From Variovorax sp. 679 (GTDB taxonomy: Bacteria > Pseudomonadota > Gammaproteobacteria > Burkholderiales > Burkholderiaceae_C): a stretch of DNA of 64,000 nt. Below the pieces are notes generated by a model that was not told the DNA's origin, searched no databases, and saw nothing but the letters and a program-made list of their open reading frames with translations. Where the stretch lies: the NCBI RefSeq assembly GCF_003952185.1, contig NZ_RXFS01000013.1:124001-188000 (forward strand), read 5' to 3'. A program made the position numbers and the translations under genes. Below are positions 1 to 7,924 of this stretch, one piece after another (position 1 is the first letter of the stretch; every line of letters begins with the position of its first letter).

Positions 1-450
1 TCGTTCACGCAGACGCGGGTCGACCTCGTGCAACTGGCCGCCACAGTGGCACAGGACTTCTGGCACGACCCGCAGAACATCGAGCGCCTTGCGCTCAAGG
101 TGCCCGACAGCAACGCACCGCTGGCGCTGGGCGATGTCGACGCGCTCGCGATCGCGCTGCGCAACCTGGTGGAAAACGCGCTGCGCTACAGCGGCGGCCG
201 CGTCGTCATCGAAGTGATGGCGCCCTGCACGCTGGCCGTGCGCGACTCAGGCCCCGGCGTCACTCCCGAGCAGCTCGCCACGCTGCGCGAGCGCCACGTG
301 CGCCACAGCTCCGACCGCGCGGGCTACGGCCTGGGCATCTCGATCGTGGGCACCATCGTCGAGAAGCACGATGCGACGCTGGAGCTCTCGTCGCCGCCGG
401 CGGGTGCGGCGCAGGGCTTCGAGGCGCGCATCGCGCTGCAGCCGGCCTGA
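1..450 (+). CDS. Sensor histidine kinase, C-terminal part (5' end outside window)
   Basis: The reading frame is open from the first base, so only the last 149 residues are present. They form the HATPase catalytic domain of a two-component sensor kinase, which binds ATP and phosphorylates a conserved His in the missing part. Visible boxes are the N box (NLVENALRYS), the G1 box (DSGPGV) and the G2 box (GYGLGISIV). The protein would sit at the inner membrane facing the cytoplasm, but the sensing domain, membrane segments and partner response regulator lie upstream of the window. The specific signal cannot be told from this fragment. The family assignment is secure. Confidence 0.9.
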   Translation, partial: SFTQTRVDLVQLAATVAQDFWHDPQNIERLALKVPDSNAPLALGDVDALAIALRNLVENALRYSGGRVVIEVMAPCTLAVRDSGPGVTPEQLATLRERHVRHSSDRAGYGLGISIVGTIVEKHDATLELSSPPAGAAQGFEARIALQPA

Positions 451-478
451 ACGAGCGGCACCGACGGCATCAGCGACA

Positions 479-1177
479 TCAACGGCGCGCGGTTTCCTTC
501 CTCGGCACGAAGCCGTAGGAATTGTCGAAACCGAACTGCCTGGCTGCATACATCGCCGCCATCTTCCTCACCAGGTGCTGCTGCACCGGCTTCGGCAGCG
601 CAAAGTAGCCGGCATTGGCGACGGTCTTGCGATCGCCGTCCAGATGGCCGGTGATGGCCTGTATCGTCGCCTTGCGGCCCTGGTGGAACACGATGATCTT
701 GATGCGCCCCACGAAGTCGTCGTTGTCGATGTGATCGGCGCCGTCGGGATCGAAGAAGCGGTAGACGAGAACGGGATCGACCAGCCCGTCGCCGTCGATG
801 TCCGAAAGCTCGATGAGCTTCGATCGGAAATTGACGCCGGCTTCGTCCTTGCCGGCGAAATCGCGGATCGACCACTCGCGCGTCAGCGACGCGTTGTCGC
901 CGCCCACCTTGTAGAGCGAGGCCTGTATGGCCGAGGAGAGCTGCTCCTCGGGAAATGGCCGGTCCTGCTTTTCGCCGAGCAGCAGGACGTGGCTGCCCGA
1001 CTTGTCGGTATAGCAATAGCGCTTGAACACGGGGAGCTCGAACCCGGCCTGGGCAAGCGCCCCGGCGCGCAGATATGGCTCATCGGCAGCGCACTCGTTC
1101 CTGCCCAGCCTGGCCTGGGCGTGAATACCGGCGCAGGACAGCGCCAGCAGTGCGAACGCCAGGAGCTTCCGCTTCAT
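479..1177 (-). CDS. Secreted protein of unknown function
   Basis: This encodes 232 residues, taking the ATG at 1177, which starts directly with a signal peptide (MKRKLLAF then an Ala/Leu-rich core ending near HAQA). An in-frame ATG seven codons upstream (1198) would overlap the thioesterase stop at 1195 and put charged residues before the signal. The mature part has a DIDGDGLVDPVLVYRFFDPDG stretch resembling acidic metal-binding loops or FG-GAP-like segments. It may resemble the M949-type family of predicted surface proteins, but that is a weak memory-based link. It lies 17 bp downstream of the thioesterase and could be the last gene of that minus-strand set. No catalytic motif was recognised. 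Confidence 0.65.
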   Translation of the reverse strand: MKRKLLAFALLALSCAGIHAQARLGRNECAADEPYLRAGALAQAGFELPVFKRYCYTDKSGSHVLLLGEKQDRPFPEEQLSSAIQASLYKVGGDNASLTREWSIRDFAGKDEAGVNFRSKLIELSDIDGDGLVDPVLVYRFFDPDGADHIDNDDFVGRIKIIVFHQGRKATIQAITGHLDGDRKTVANAGYFALPKPVQQHLVRKMAAMYAARQFGFDNSYGFVPRKETARR

Positions 1178-1194
1178 GAGTGCCCGACGCCCCT

Positions 1195-1617
1195 TCACTC
1201 GCTCACCAGCGCGCGCAGCCAGTCGGGCAAGGTCAGCGCCTTCTGCTTCGGAAAATCGACCCAGATGGTGGTGGCGCCGCCGGCCGCGCAGATCACATCG
1301 GGCTCGGCCTCGCGGGCCATGGTGGCCCAGCTCTCGAAGGTGGTGCGGCCCGGGTCGCTCACGTACATCTTGAGCAGCACGTTGCCCGGGTATTCGATCT
1401 GCCGGTAGAAGTTGCAGAAGGCATTGACGATCACCATGCCCTCGCCGTTCGGCTGTGGCTCGAAGCCGATGGAATGCATCCAGTCGATGCGCGCGGTCTC
1501 GAGGTAGCGGAAGTAGGTGCCGTTGTTCAGGTGGCCCATCGCGTCCATGTCGCCCCAGCGGATGGGAATGGACGTTTCGTACACGAGCTTCTTCTTTTCG
1601 GGGATTTCGATTCTCAT
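1195..1617 (-). CDS. Acyl-CoA thioesterase, 4-hydroxybenzoyl-CoA thioesterase (4HBT) family
   Basis: A 140-residue hot-dog-fold protein. The motif RWGDMDAMGHLNNGTYFRYLE near residues 20-40 is the 4HBT signature; the Asp (WGDMD) is the usual catalytic acid. Such enzymes hydrolyse acyl-CoA thioesters in the cytoplasm. The actual substrate cannot be predicted. The ATG at 1617 overlaps the TGA of the upstream permease gene (ATGA), so translation is probably coupled. A long open frame continues upstream in this frame, but it runs antisense-style through the permease and SDR genes and is not credible as coding. Confidence 0.88.
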   Translation of the reverse strand: MRIEIPEKKKLVYETSIPIRWGDMDAMGHLNNGTYFRYLETARIDWMHSIGFEPQPNGEGMVIVNAFCNFYRQIEYPGNVLLKMYVSDPGRTTFESWATMAREAEPDVICAAGGATTIWVDFPKQKALTLPDWLRALVSE

Positions 1618-2534
1618 CGGTGCGCCTTGATGGATGCGAGGATGCCCAGCACGAACAGCAGCGCCGCCGCCCACTCGGCGGCCTGGGGCCAGCGGCCGTC
1701 CCAGACGAAGGAATAGAACAGCGCGAACAGCGTCTCGCTGACGATCAGCTGCCCGCACAGGCTGGCGGACAGCCGCTGGCTCGCAACGTTCCAGAGGATG
1801 GTGGCCAGCCACGAAGAGCCGAAGCCGCTCGCCAGCGCGATCCACACGAAGAGCATTCCGTCGGGCTGCGCCTGGAGCGTGGCCACGTCGCTGCCCGCGA
1901 CGGCCCACAGCAACAGGGCCCCCAGGCCGGTCGCCACGCCGAGCCAGTTGGCCCAGTCGGTCGCGTTGAGCTCGGTGTGGCGCTGCAGCCAGGCGGCATT
2001 GAGCAGGCCGTACACGGTCCAGCTCGCCATTGCGGCCAGCGCCAGCGCGATGCCCCAGCCGAAGCGGGCGCCGCCGCTGCCCGTGTCGCCTGCGCCGTGC
2101 TGCGCGGACCAGGCGCCATAGATCATCAGCGCGATGCCCGCCCCCGTGAGCAGCAGCCCCGGCAGCAGCGCGCGCATGCGCAGGCCCGCTGGCCGGCCCA
2201 GCAGCATCATCCAGACGGGAATGGTGCCGATGATGAGGCTCGGCACCTCGGTGCCCGCTGCCTGGATGCCGAAGGCCAGCAACAGGTAGTAGCCAGTGAA
2301 GCCCAGCACGCTGAGCCCCAGCGCCGCGAGCGCCTGCCGCCCGTTCGGCCAGCGCACGGCGGCCGGCCGCCCGCACACCGCCAGTGCCGAGACGGCGCCG
2401 AACACGGCGAAGCGTGCGGCAGTGATGTCCACCATGCCGAAGTGGCCCACCATGCGCGGCGCCACGAAGGTCAGGCCCCAGAGCGCACCCGCGGCCAACC
2501 CGGCCGCGATGCCGACCCACGCCCGCGGGCTCAG
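1614..2534 (-). CDS. EamA/DMT-family permease
   Basis: About 306 residues with ten hydrophobic segments in two EamA repeats (first from WVGIAAGLAAGALWG, second around FGWGIALALAAMASWTVYG). Members are drug/metabolite exporters of the inner membrane. The start is odd: the frame upstream holds no ATG or GTG back into the SDR gene. The best candidate is a CTG at 2534 that overlaps the SDR stop (CTGA). The first internal Met would remove the first membrane helix. The end overlaps the thioesterase ATG by 4 bp, so SDR, permease and thioesterase look like one coupled transcript. The substrate is unknown. Confidence 0.78.
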   Translation of the reverse strand: MSPRAWVGIAAGLAAGALWGLTFVAPRMVGHFGMVDITAARFAVFGAVSALAVCGRPAAVRWPNGRQALAALGLSVLGFTGYYLLLAFGIQAAGTEVPSLIIGTIPVWMMLLGRPAGLRMRALLPGLLLTGAGIALMIYGAWSAQHGAGDTGSGGARFGWGIALALAAMASWTVYGLLNAAWLQRHTELNATDWANWLGVATGLGALLLWAVAGSDVATLQAQPDGMLFVWIALASGFGSSWLATILWNVASQRLSASLCGQLIVSETLFALFYSFVWDGRWPQAAEWAAALLFVLGILASIKAHR

Positions 2535-3313
2535 AGCGCGAACCCGTCGTCGGCCGCGATGACGGCGCCGTTCACGAAGTGGCTCTGGCCGCTGGCCAGC
2601 AGCACGATCAGGCCGTCGAGGTCCTCGGGCTTGCCCACGCGCTTGCGCGGCAGCATGTTGACCAGCTTGGCGCCGCCCTCGGTGCTCCAGTGCTCCTCGT
2701 TGAGCTCGGTCGTGATGTAGCCCGGGCACAGCGCGTTCACGTTGATGCCGAAGCGGCCCCACTCGAGCGCCATGGCCTTCGTCATCTGCACCACCGCGAT
2801 CTTGCTCATGCAGTAGGTGCCGATCTGCGGCATGACCTTGAGCGCCGCGGCCGACGCGATGTTGATGATGCGCCCGCCGATGTAGGTGCCCGGCGCCGTG
2901 CCCCTGGCGCGCGCCAGCATGCGCTTGCCGACTTCCTGCGCCACGAAGAAGGAGCCCTTCACGTTGGTGTCGAAGATGTAGTCGTAGTCGTCGGGCGTCA
3001 CGTCCTGCAGGCGATGCGTGGTGCTCACGCCCGAGTTGTTGACCAGGATGTCGATGGGGCCGACCTCGGTTTCGGCGCGCGCCACGGCGGCCTTGATGCT
3101 GTCGATGTCGGTCACGTCGAGCTCGACCACGTGGGCATCGCCGCCCTCGCCTTCGATGCGCGCGCGCAGCTCCTTCAGCTTCTCGACGCGGCGGCTCGCA
3201 AGCACCACCGCGGCGCCGGCGCGCGCCAGCGTTTTCGCGAACTGGGCGCCGAGCCCGCTGGAGGCGCCGGTGACGAAGGCCACGCGGCCGGAGAGATCGA
3301 TGCTGTAAGCCAT
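2531..3313 (-). CDS. Short-chain dehydrogenase/reductase (SDR)
   Basis: A 260-residue classical SDR. It has the cofactor motif TGASSGLG at residues 15-22, NNSG near 92-95, catalytic Ser154, Tyr167 and Lys171 (YCMSK), and the typical C-terminal LLASGQSHFVNGAVIAADDG. The Arg-Arg after the second strand (ASRR) suggests NADP(H). The ATG at 3313 was chosen because it precedes the canonical N-terminus; an upstream ATG at 3406 lies in the intergenic promoter region. It is the first gene of the coupled minus-strand set and divergent from the ETF-QO gene. Its substrate is unknown. 3-oxoacyl or hydroxyacyl chemistry would fit the thioesterase and ETF-QO neighbours, but that is inference. Confidence 0.9.
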   Translation of the reverse strand: MAYSIDLSGRVAFVTGASSGLGAQFAKTLARAGAAVVLASRRVEKLKELRARIEGEGGDAHVVELDVTDIDSIKAAVARAETEVGPIDILVNNSGVSTTHRLQDVTPDDYDYIFDTNVKGSFFVAQEVGKRMLARARGTAPGTYIGGRIINIASAAALKVMPQIGTYCMSKIAVVQMTKAMALEWGRFGINVNALCPGYITTELNEEHWSTEGGAKLVNMLPRKRVGKPEDLDGLIVLLASGQSHFVNGAVIAADDGFAL

Positions 3314-3456
3314 GAACTGGATCCTGTGGAGTCGCGCAGGTGACGCGGGGCGCCCGATCGTGGGCGACAGGGAGCCCACATGGACGCCGCATAAAATGCC
3401 CCGCAAATTCCGGGAAGCTCCCCGCGCCTCGAAAAATCATTATCGACCCAACCCAC
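3314..3456. promoter_or_regulatory. Divergent intergenic promoter region (SDR / ETF-QO)
   Basis: This 143-bp gap separates two divergently transcribed genes and must hold both promoters. AT-richer patches stand out in the GC-rich context (CATAAAAT near 3390 and GAAAAATCATTATCG near 3431-3445). No palindrome was convincing enough to name an operator. Confidence 0.4.
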
Positions 3457-5154
3457 ATGACGCACGACGAAATCCTCGCCCAGTTCGGCCCTCGCGAAGC
3501 CATGGAATACGACGTGGTCGTGGTCGGCGGCGGCCCGGCCGGCCTCTCGACCGCAATCCGGCTCAAGCAGCTCGCCGCGCAGCACGAGAAGGAGATTTCG
3601 GTCGTGGTGCTCGAAAAGGGCTCGGAGCCCGGCGCGCACATCCTCTCGGGCGCAATCATGGACCCGCGCGCGCTCAACGAGCTGCTGCCCGACTGGGAGG
3701 AACTCGGCGCCCCGCTGAACCAGCCCGTGACCGACGACGCGATGGTGTTCCTGGGCGAGAAGTCGGGCCTGCGCACCCCCAACCTCTTCCTGCCGGCCTG
3801 CTTCCAGAACCACGGCAACTACATCATCAGCCTGGGCGCCTTCACCAAGTGGCTGGCGCAGCAGGCCGAGAACCTGGGCGTGGAGATCTTCCCGGGCTTC
3901 CCGGCCGCCGAGGTGCTCTACAACGAAGACGGCTCGGTGCGCGGCGTGGCCACCGGCAACATGGGTGTCGGCAAGGACGGCGAGCCCACCGAGAACTTCC
4001 AGCTCGGCATGGAGCTGCTGGGCAAGTACACCGTTTTCGCCGAAGGCGCGCGCGGCCACCTGGGCCGCCAGCTCATCGCCAAGTACAAGCTCGACGCGGG
4101 CAAGGACCCGCAGACCTACGGCCTCGGCGTGAAGGAAGTCTGGGAAATCGACCCCAAGCGCCACCAGCCCGGCTTCGTGCTGCACACCGCCGGCTGGCCG
4201 ATGAAGAGCGACACCTACGGCGGCGCCTTCCTCTATCACATGGAGGACAACAAGGTCACCATGGGCTTCATCACGGGCCTGGACTACAGCAACCCCTACC
4301 TGAGCCCCTTCGAGGAAATGCAGCGCTGGAAGCTGCACCCCAACATCCGCTGGTACTTGGAAGGCGACGAAGCCAAGGGCATCAAGCCCGCCAAGCGCAT
4401 CGGCTACGGCGCGCGCGCCATCACGGCCGGCGGCCTGATGTCGCTGCCCAAGACGGTGTTCCCGGGCGGCGCGCTGGTCGGCTGCGAGGCCGGCTACCTC
4501 AACGTGAGCCGTATCAAGGGCAGCCATGCCGCCATCAAGACCGGCATGCTGTGCGCCGAGGCCGCCTTCGACGCGGTCGTGGCCGGCCGCCAGCACGACG
4601 AGCTCACGGCCTACCCGGCCGCCTTCGAGAAGAGCTGGCTGCACGCCGAGCTGAACAAGGCCCGCAACTTCAAGGCCTGGTTCAAGAAGGGCCTGGGCAT
4701 CGCGACCTTCATGAACGGCGTCGAGCAATGGCTGCTCAAGGGCCACATCCCATGGACGTTGCGCCGCAACAAGCCCGACCACCTGTACCTGAAGCCCGCT
4801 GCGGAATGCAAGCCCATCGTCTATCCCAAGCCCGACGGCAAGCTCACCTTCGATCGCCTCTCCAGCGTGTTCATCAGCAACACCAACCATGAAGAGCAGC
4901 AGCCGGCCCACCTGACGCTCAAGGACGCGACCGTGCCGGTGAACGTCAACCTCGCCAAGTTCGCGGGCCCCGAGAGCCGCTACTGCCCGGCCGGCGTGTA
5001 CGAGTTCGTCGGCACCGAAGATGGCAAGCAGCGCCTGCAGATCAACGCGCAGAACTGCGTGCACTGCAAGACCTGCGACATCAAGGACCCTACGCAGAAC
5101 ATCGTGTGGGTCACGCCCGAAGGCGGCGGCGGACCGAACTACGTGGGGATGTAA
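3457..5154 (+). CDS. Electron transfer flavoprotein-ubiquinone oxidoreductase
   Basis: 565 residues, the usual length for ETF-QO (human ETFDH homologue). It passes electrons from reduced ETF, fed by acyl-CoA and other dehydrogenases, to ubiquinone at the cytoplasmic membrane. The FAD-binding motif GGGPAG is at residues 24-29. The C-terminal domain carries the four Cys expected for the 4Fe-4S cluster (C510, C534, C537, C540; the last three as CVHCKTC). The ATG at 3457 gives the normal short N-terminus. It is followed by a strong terminator at 5184 and is monocistronic. Divergence from an SDR/thioesterase set fits a role in acyl-CoA oxidation. Confidence 0.95.
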   Translation: MTHDEILAQFGPREAMEYDVVVVGGGPAGLSTAIRLKQLAAQHEKEISVVVLEKGSEPGAHILSGAIMDPRALNELLPDWEELGAPLNQPVTDDAMVFLGEKSGLRTPNLFLPACFQNHGNYIISLGAFTKWLAQQAENLGVEIFPGFPAAEVLYNEDGSVRGVATGNMGVGKDGEPTENFQLGMELLGKYTVFAEGARGHLGRQLIAKYKLDAGKDPQTYGLGVKEVWEIDPKRHQPGFVLHTAGWPMKSDTYGGAFLYHMEDNKVTMGFITGLDYSNPYLSPFEEMQRWKLHPNIRWYLEGDEAKGIKPAKRIGYGARAITAGGLMSLPKTVFPGGALVGCEAGYLNVSRIKGSHAAIKTGMLCAEAAFDAVVAGRQHDELTAYPAAFEKSWLHAELNKARNFKAWFKKGLGIATFMNGVEQWLLKGHIPWTLRRNKPDHLYLKPAAECKPIVYPKPDGKLTFDRLSSVFISNTNHEEQQPAHLTLKDATVPVNVNLAKFAGPESRYCPAGVYEFVGTEDGKQRLQINAQNCVHCKTCDIKDPTQNIVWVTPEGGGGPNYVGM

Positions 5155-5183
5155 GGCGCGCGCCACGCCTGCATGGAAACGGA

Positions 5184-5208
5184 AAGCCCTCCTCGGAGGG
5201 CTTTTTTT
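5184..5208 (+). terminator. Rho-independent terminator after ETF-QO
   Basis: A hairpin with arms AAAGCCCTC and GAGGGCTTT around a CTCG-type loop, followed by an uninterrupted run of T (TTTTTTT). It lies 30 bp after the ETF-QO stop codon on the same strand. Confidence 0.9.
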
Positions 5209-5317
5209 CGCGTCGATGCGTCCGTTGCGCAACCGGTGGCGTAAGTGGGTTCAGGACAGCGATTCAACTCGCCGTCCGCCGCCAACCCATTCAACTTCTC
5301 GAAGAGGATCTTTCGCC

Positions 5318-5803
5318 ATGAACACCCTGCTCCACCGCATCGCCATCGCCGCCGCTCTTACCGTCGCCGCCGGTCACGCACTCGCCGCGGACCCGGCGCC
5401 AGCACCCGCGCCGGTCGCCAAGGCTGCGCCCGCCAACAAGCTGGCCGCCGCCCGCGCGCTGATCGCCAACAGCAAGTGGACCGAGGCCATCAGCGAACTC
5501 GAACGCGTCAACGACACCGGCAACGCCGACTGGAACAACCTCATGGGCTACACGCTTCGCAAGTCCGGCGCGGGCAAGTGGAGCGCCTCGGAGAAGTACT
5601 ACGACGCAGCGCTGAAGATCGATCCGAAGCACGTCGGCGCGCTCGAATACTCGGGCGAGCTGTACATCTCGATGGGCGACCTGCCCAAGGCAGAACAACG
5701 CCTGGCCGCTCTGGGACAGGCCTGCAACATGGCCTGCCCCGAGTACAAGGACCTGAAGGCTTCCGTCGAGAGCTTCAAGGCCAGTGGCGGCAAGAAGAGC
5801 TGA
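5318..5803 (+). CDS. Periplasmic tetratricopeptide (TPR) protein
   Basis: 161 residues. The first 23 form a signal peptide (cut after ALA in GHALAADPA), then an Ala/Pro-rich linker, then two TPR-like helical pairs (residues about 40-130: KWTEAISELERV, ASEKYYDAALKIDPKHVGALEYSGELYISMGDLPKAEQRL). TPR proteins mediate protein-protein contacts; no partner is evident. Two Cys (CNMAC) near residue 138 could form a disulphide in the periplasm. A good ribosome-binding site (GAAGAGGA at 5301-5308) precedes the ATG. Followed by a perfect inverted repeat that probably ends transcription. Confidence 0.82.
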   Translation: MNTLLHRIAIAAALTVAAGHALAADPAPAPAPVAKAAPANKLAAARALIANSKWTEAISELERVNDTGNADWNNLMGYTLRKSGAGKWSASEKYYDAALKIDPKHVGALEYSGELYISMGDLPKAEQRLAALGQACNMACPEYKDLKASVESFKASGGKKS

Positions 5804-5808
5804 GCATG

Positions 5809-5836
5809 ATGAAGCGGGCCGGCCGGCCCGCTTCAT
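5809..5836. terminator. Perfect 28-bp inverted repeat between convergent genes
   Basis: Arms ATGAAGCGGGCC and GGCCCGCTTCAT around GGCC form an uninterrupted palindrome, 5 bp after the TPR gene stop and 10 bp before the stop of the convergent DUF3455 gene. There is no good T tract, but position and stability fit a shared bidirectional terminator. Confidence 0.7.
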
Positions 5837-5846
5837 GCGGCCATTT

Positions 5847-6383
5847 CTATCGGGCAACCAGGAAGACGTAGTCCGCGCTGTAGTCCTGCCTGATGCGCTT
5901 GCCCGCGTCGGCCGGCGCCTCGCAGCCTTTCGCCGGGGCATTGCCGCCGGCCGTGTTGATGCGCTGCACACCGGTGACGTCGGCCAGCTTGCCCGGGCCG
6001 CCCGCCGACTTGGCGGACAGCAGCAGCCAGGGGATGTCGGCTTCGCGCTGCCCGTTGGCACGGGCCTTCACCGTGCCGAGCGTCTTGCTGCCGTCGAGCG
6101 CAGTCCAGTGGGGGCCGGCACCGTGCGTGCCGGCCTTCGCGCCGCCGGAGCCGTACAGCTCCGCTTCGGGCGCGACGAACTGCCAGGCCAGCGCGCCCTT
6201 GTCGCCCACCTTGCATTCGTAGATCTGCACGCCCACGGCGTGCCAGGTGAAGGCGGCGCGTTCGCCGGCGGGCGCCTTGATGGCGGCTGGCAGCTCCGTG
6301 GCTGGCGATGCGCAGGCGGCGAGCAAGGCAGCGCCCAGCAGGGCCGGGCCGAAGGGAAGGATTCGCGTCGAGTTCAATGTCAT
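5847..6383 (-). CDS. DUF3455 lipoprotein
   Basis: 178 residues with a lipoprotein signal (LLAACAS; lipidated Cys near residue 22) followed by a DUF3455 domain: WHAVGVQIYECK, WQFVAPEAELY, GPHWTALDGS, an alternating beta pattern, and GVQRINTAGG near the C-terminus. The role of DUF3455 is unknown; the protein should be anchored at the envelope. It is divergent from an ECF sigma/anti-sigma operon. From memory DUF3455 genes recur next to such sigma genes, so it may be a target of that sigma factor. The ATG at 6383 begins the signal peptide immediately. Confidence 0.85.
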   Translation of the reverse strand: MTLNSTRILPFGPALLGAALLAACASPATELPAAIKAPAGERAAFTWHAVGVQIYECKVGDKGALAWQFVAPEAELYGSGGAKAGTHGAGPHWTALDGSKTLGTVKARANGQREADIPWLLLSAKSAGGPGKLADVTGVQRINTAGGNAPAKGCEAPADAGKRIRQDYSADYVFLVAR

Positions 6384-6500
6384 GGCATTTCCCGGTTCTG
6401 GAAGAAAAGATAGAAAGAAAAGCAGATGGATGCGAGCCGGACCACCCGGCCCTCCCCCAGAAACGACACGCAGGCAGGAACGGATGCAATACTTGATCGC

Positions 6501-7106
6501 ATGAATAGAAATATTCTGATGAGCCTGCAGGAGCTGATCGCCGGCGCGGCCCGCGGCGACCACGCCTGCTTTGCCCAGATCTACGAACGCACGCACATGC
6601 ATCTGTTCGGCGTCGCGGTTCGTATGTTGGGCAACGAACAGGCGGCCGAGGACGTGCTGCAAGAGGCCTATGTGAGCATCTGGAAGAACGCGGGCGGCTA
6701 TCGCTCGAGCGTCGACGGGCAGGAGATCCAGCCGATCACCTGGCTGATCGCGATCGTGCGCAACAAGGCGCTCGATGCGCTGCGCGCGCGCACGCGGCGC
6801 CGTGCCCACGAGCAACCGCGGGCCGCCGATTCCGACGCGGACGACGAAGCGGACACCACGGCCGACCCCGCCCCCAGCGCTGCACACCTCTTCGACCAGG
6901 CCATGCAGGCACTGCGCATCGAAGGCTGCATGTCGGCCCTCGACGGCAGCTTCCGCCAGAGCCTGGCGCTGGCCTACTACCAGGGCCTGTCGCACACCGA
7001 GGTCGCAGCACAGATGAACGCGCCGCTCGGCACGGTCAAGGCCTGGATACGGCGCGGGCTCGACAAGCTGCGCGCCTGCCTGGGCGCGCAGGGGGTGGCG
7101 CCATGA
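6501..7106 (+). CDS. ECF-family RNA polymerase sigma factor (SigK-like)
   Basis: About 201 residues. Sigma-70 region 2 occupies roughly residues 15-80 (YERTHMHLFGVAVRMLGNEQAAEDVLQEAYVSIWKN in outline) and region 4 the C-terminal 60 residues (helix-turn-helix LSHTEVAAQMNAPLGTVKAW). Such factors redirect RNA polymerase to envelope or oxidative-stress genes. The start is uncertain: ATGs occur at 6426, 6501 and 6519; 6501 is preferred because translation from 6426 gives a disordered, unconserved leader. The TGA overlaps the ATG of the anti-sigma gene (ATGA), so both proteins are co-translated. Autoregulation is likely but no promoter was confirmed. Confidence 0.88.
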   Translation: MNRNILMSLQELIAGAARGDHACFAQIYERTHMHLFGVAVRMLGNEQAAEDVLQEAYVSIWKNAGGYRSSVDGQEIQPITWLIAIVRNKALDALRARTRRRAHEQPRAADSDADDEADTTADPAPSAAHLFDQAMQALRIEGCMSALDGSFRQSLALAYYQGLSHTEVAAQMNAPLGTVKAWIRRGLDKLRACLGAQGVAP

Positions 7107-7858
7107 GGTACACCGACCCTCGCCTGCTGGATGCGCTGGCATCGTCCTATGCGCTGGGCACGCTCGACGGCGGCGCGCGGCGGCGCTTCGTGCGGCTGAT
7201 GCGCGATCGCGCGGACGTGCGCGACGTGGTGGCGCACTGGGAGCAGCGGCTCGGGCAACTGGCCCTCTCGGTGCCGCAGCGCAAGCCTTCGCCCGAGCTG
7301 TGGCGCGCGATCGCGGCGCGCACGCAGCCCGTCGATGCATCACGACGAGCCCCGCAGGCCCGGCCCTCGCGCTGGACCGGCTGGCTGCGGCCCGCGGGCT
7401 TCGGCTTCGGCGGACTGGTTGCGGGCCTCATCGCCGCGAGCGCCCTGTTCCTCACGGTGCCCGGCATCTTCATCACGAGCGACCAGCTCGCGATGCGGTC
7501 CGGCGAACGACTGCCGCAAAGCTATGTGGGCGTGCTCACCGACGCCGAGGGACGGGGCGGGCTGCTGGTGAGTTCGCTGCGCTACGGTCGCACGGTCACG
7601 CTGAAGGTGCTGGGCGCGACGGCGCTGCCCGTCTCGGGCGATGAACGGCTCGTGCTGTGGGCCATGCCCGCCGACGCGGCGCCTTTCGCCATCGGCACGG
7701 TGCCGGCGAACGGCGCCGGCACGCTGACGCTGCCCGACACTTCCGAGAAGCTGCTGTCGAAGGTCTCGCGCCTGGTCGTGACGCGCGAGCGAGGCGATTC
7801 GCCGGCGATGCCGAGCGCCGACGTGGTGCTGAGCGGGGCCTGCGCCAAGCTCTGGTGA
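7103..7858 (+). CDS. Anti-sigma factor, RskA/anti-sigma-K family
   Basis: 251 residues. The N-terminal 70 residues form an anti-sigma domain (LLDALASSYALGTLDGGARRRF), followed by one membrane helix at about residues 99-120 (FGFGGLVAGLIAASALFLTV) and a periplasmic RskA domain. It should hold the sigma factor encoded just upstream inactive at the membrane until a signal arrives. Its start overlaps the sigma gene stop by 4 bp. The ZAS Zn-binding His-x3-Cys-x2-Cys motif is absent, as in RskA-type members. The signal sensed is unknown. Confidence 0.88.
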   Translation: MRYTDPRLLDALASSYALGTLDGGARRRFVRLMRDRADVRDVVAHWEQRLGQLALSVPQRKPSPELWRAIAARTQPVDASRRAPQARPSRWTGWLRPAGFGFGGLVAGLIAASALFLTVPGIFITSDQLAMRSGERLPQSYVGVLTDAEGRGGLLVSSLRYGRTVTLKVLGATALPVSGDERLVLWAMPADAAPFAIGTVPANGAGTLTLPDTSEKLLSKVSRLVVTRERGDSPAMPSADVVLSGACAKLW

Positions 7859-7924
7859 TCCTCCATCGCTCCTTGCGATCCGGTGGGCCTCGCTTATTCT
7901 TGCGACTCACAGGAGACAAGACCC

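Noticed and set aside
3175..5232. A 685-codon minus-strand frame opposite ETF-QO
   Set aside because: Composition is typical of a codon-phase shadow and there is no family resemblance; ETF-QO on the other strand is certain.
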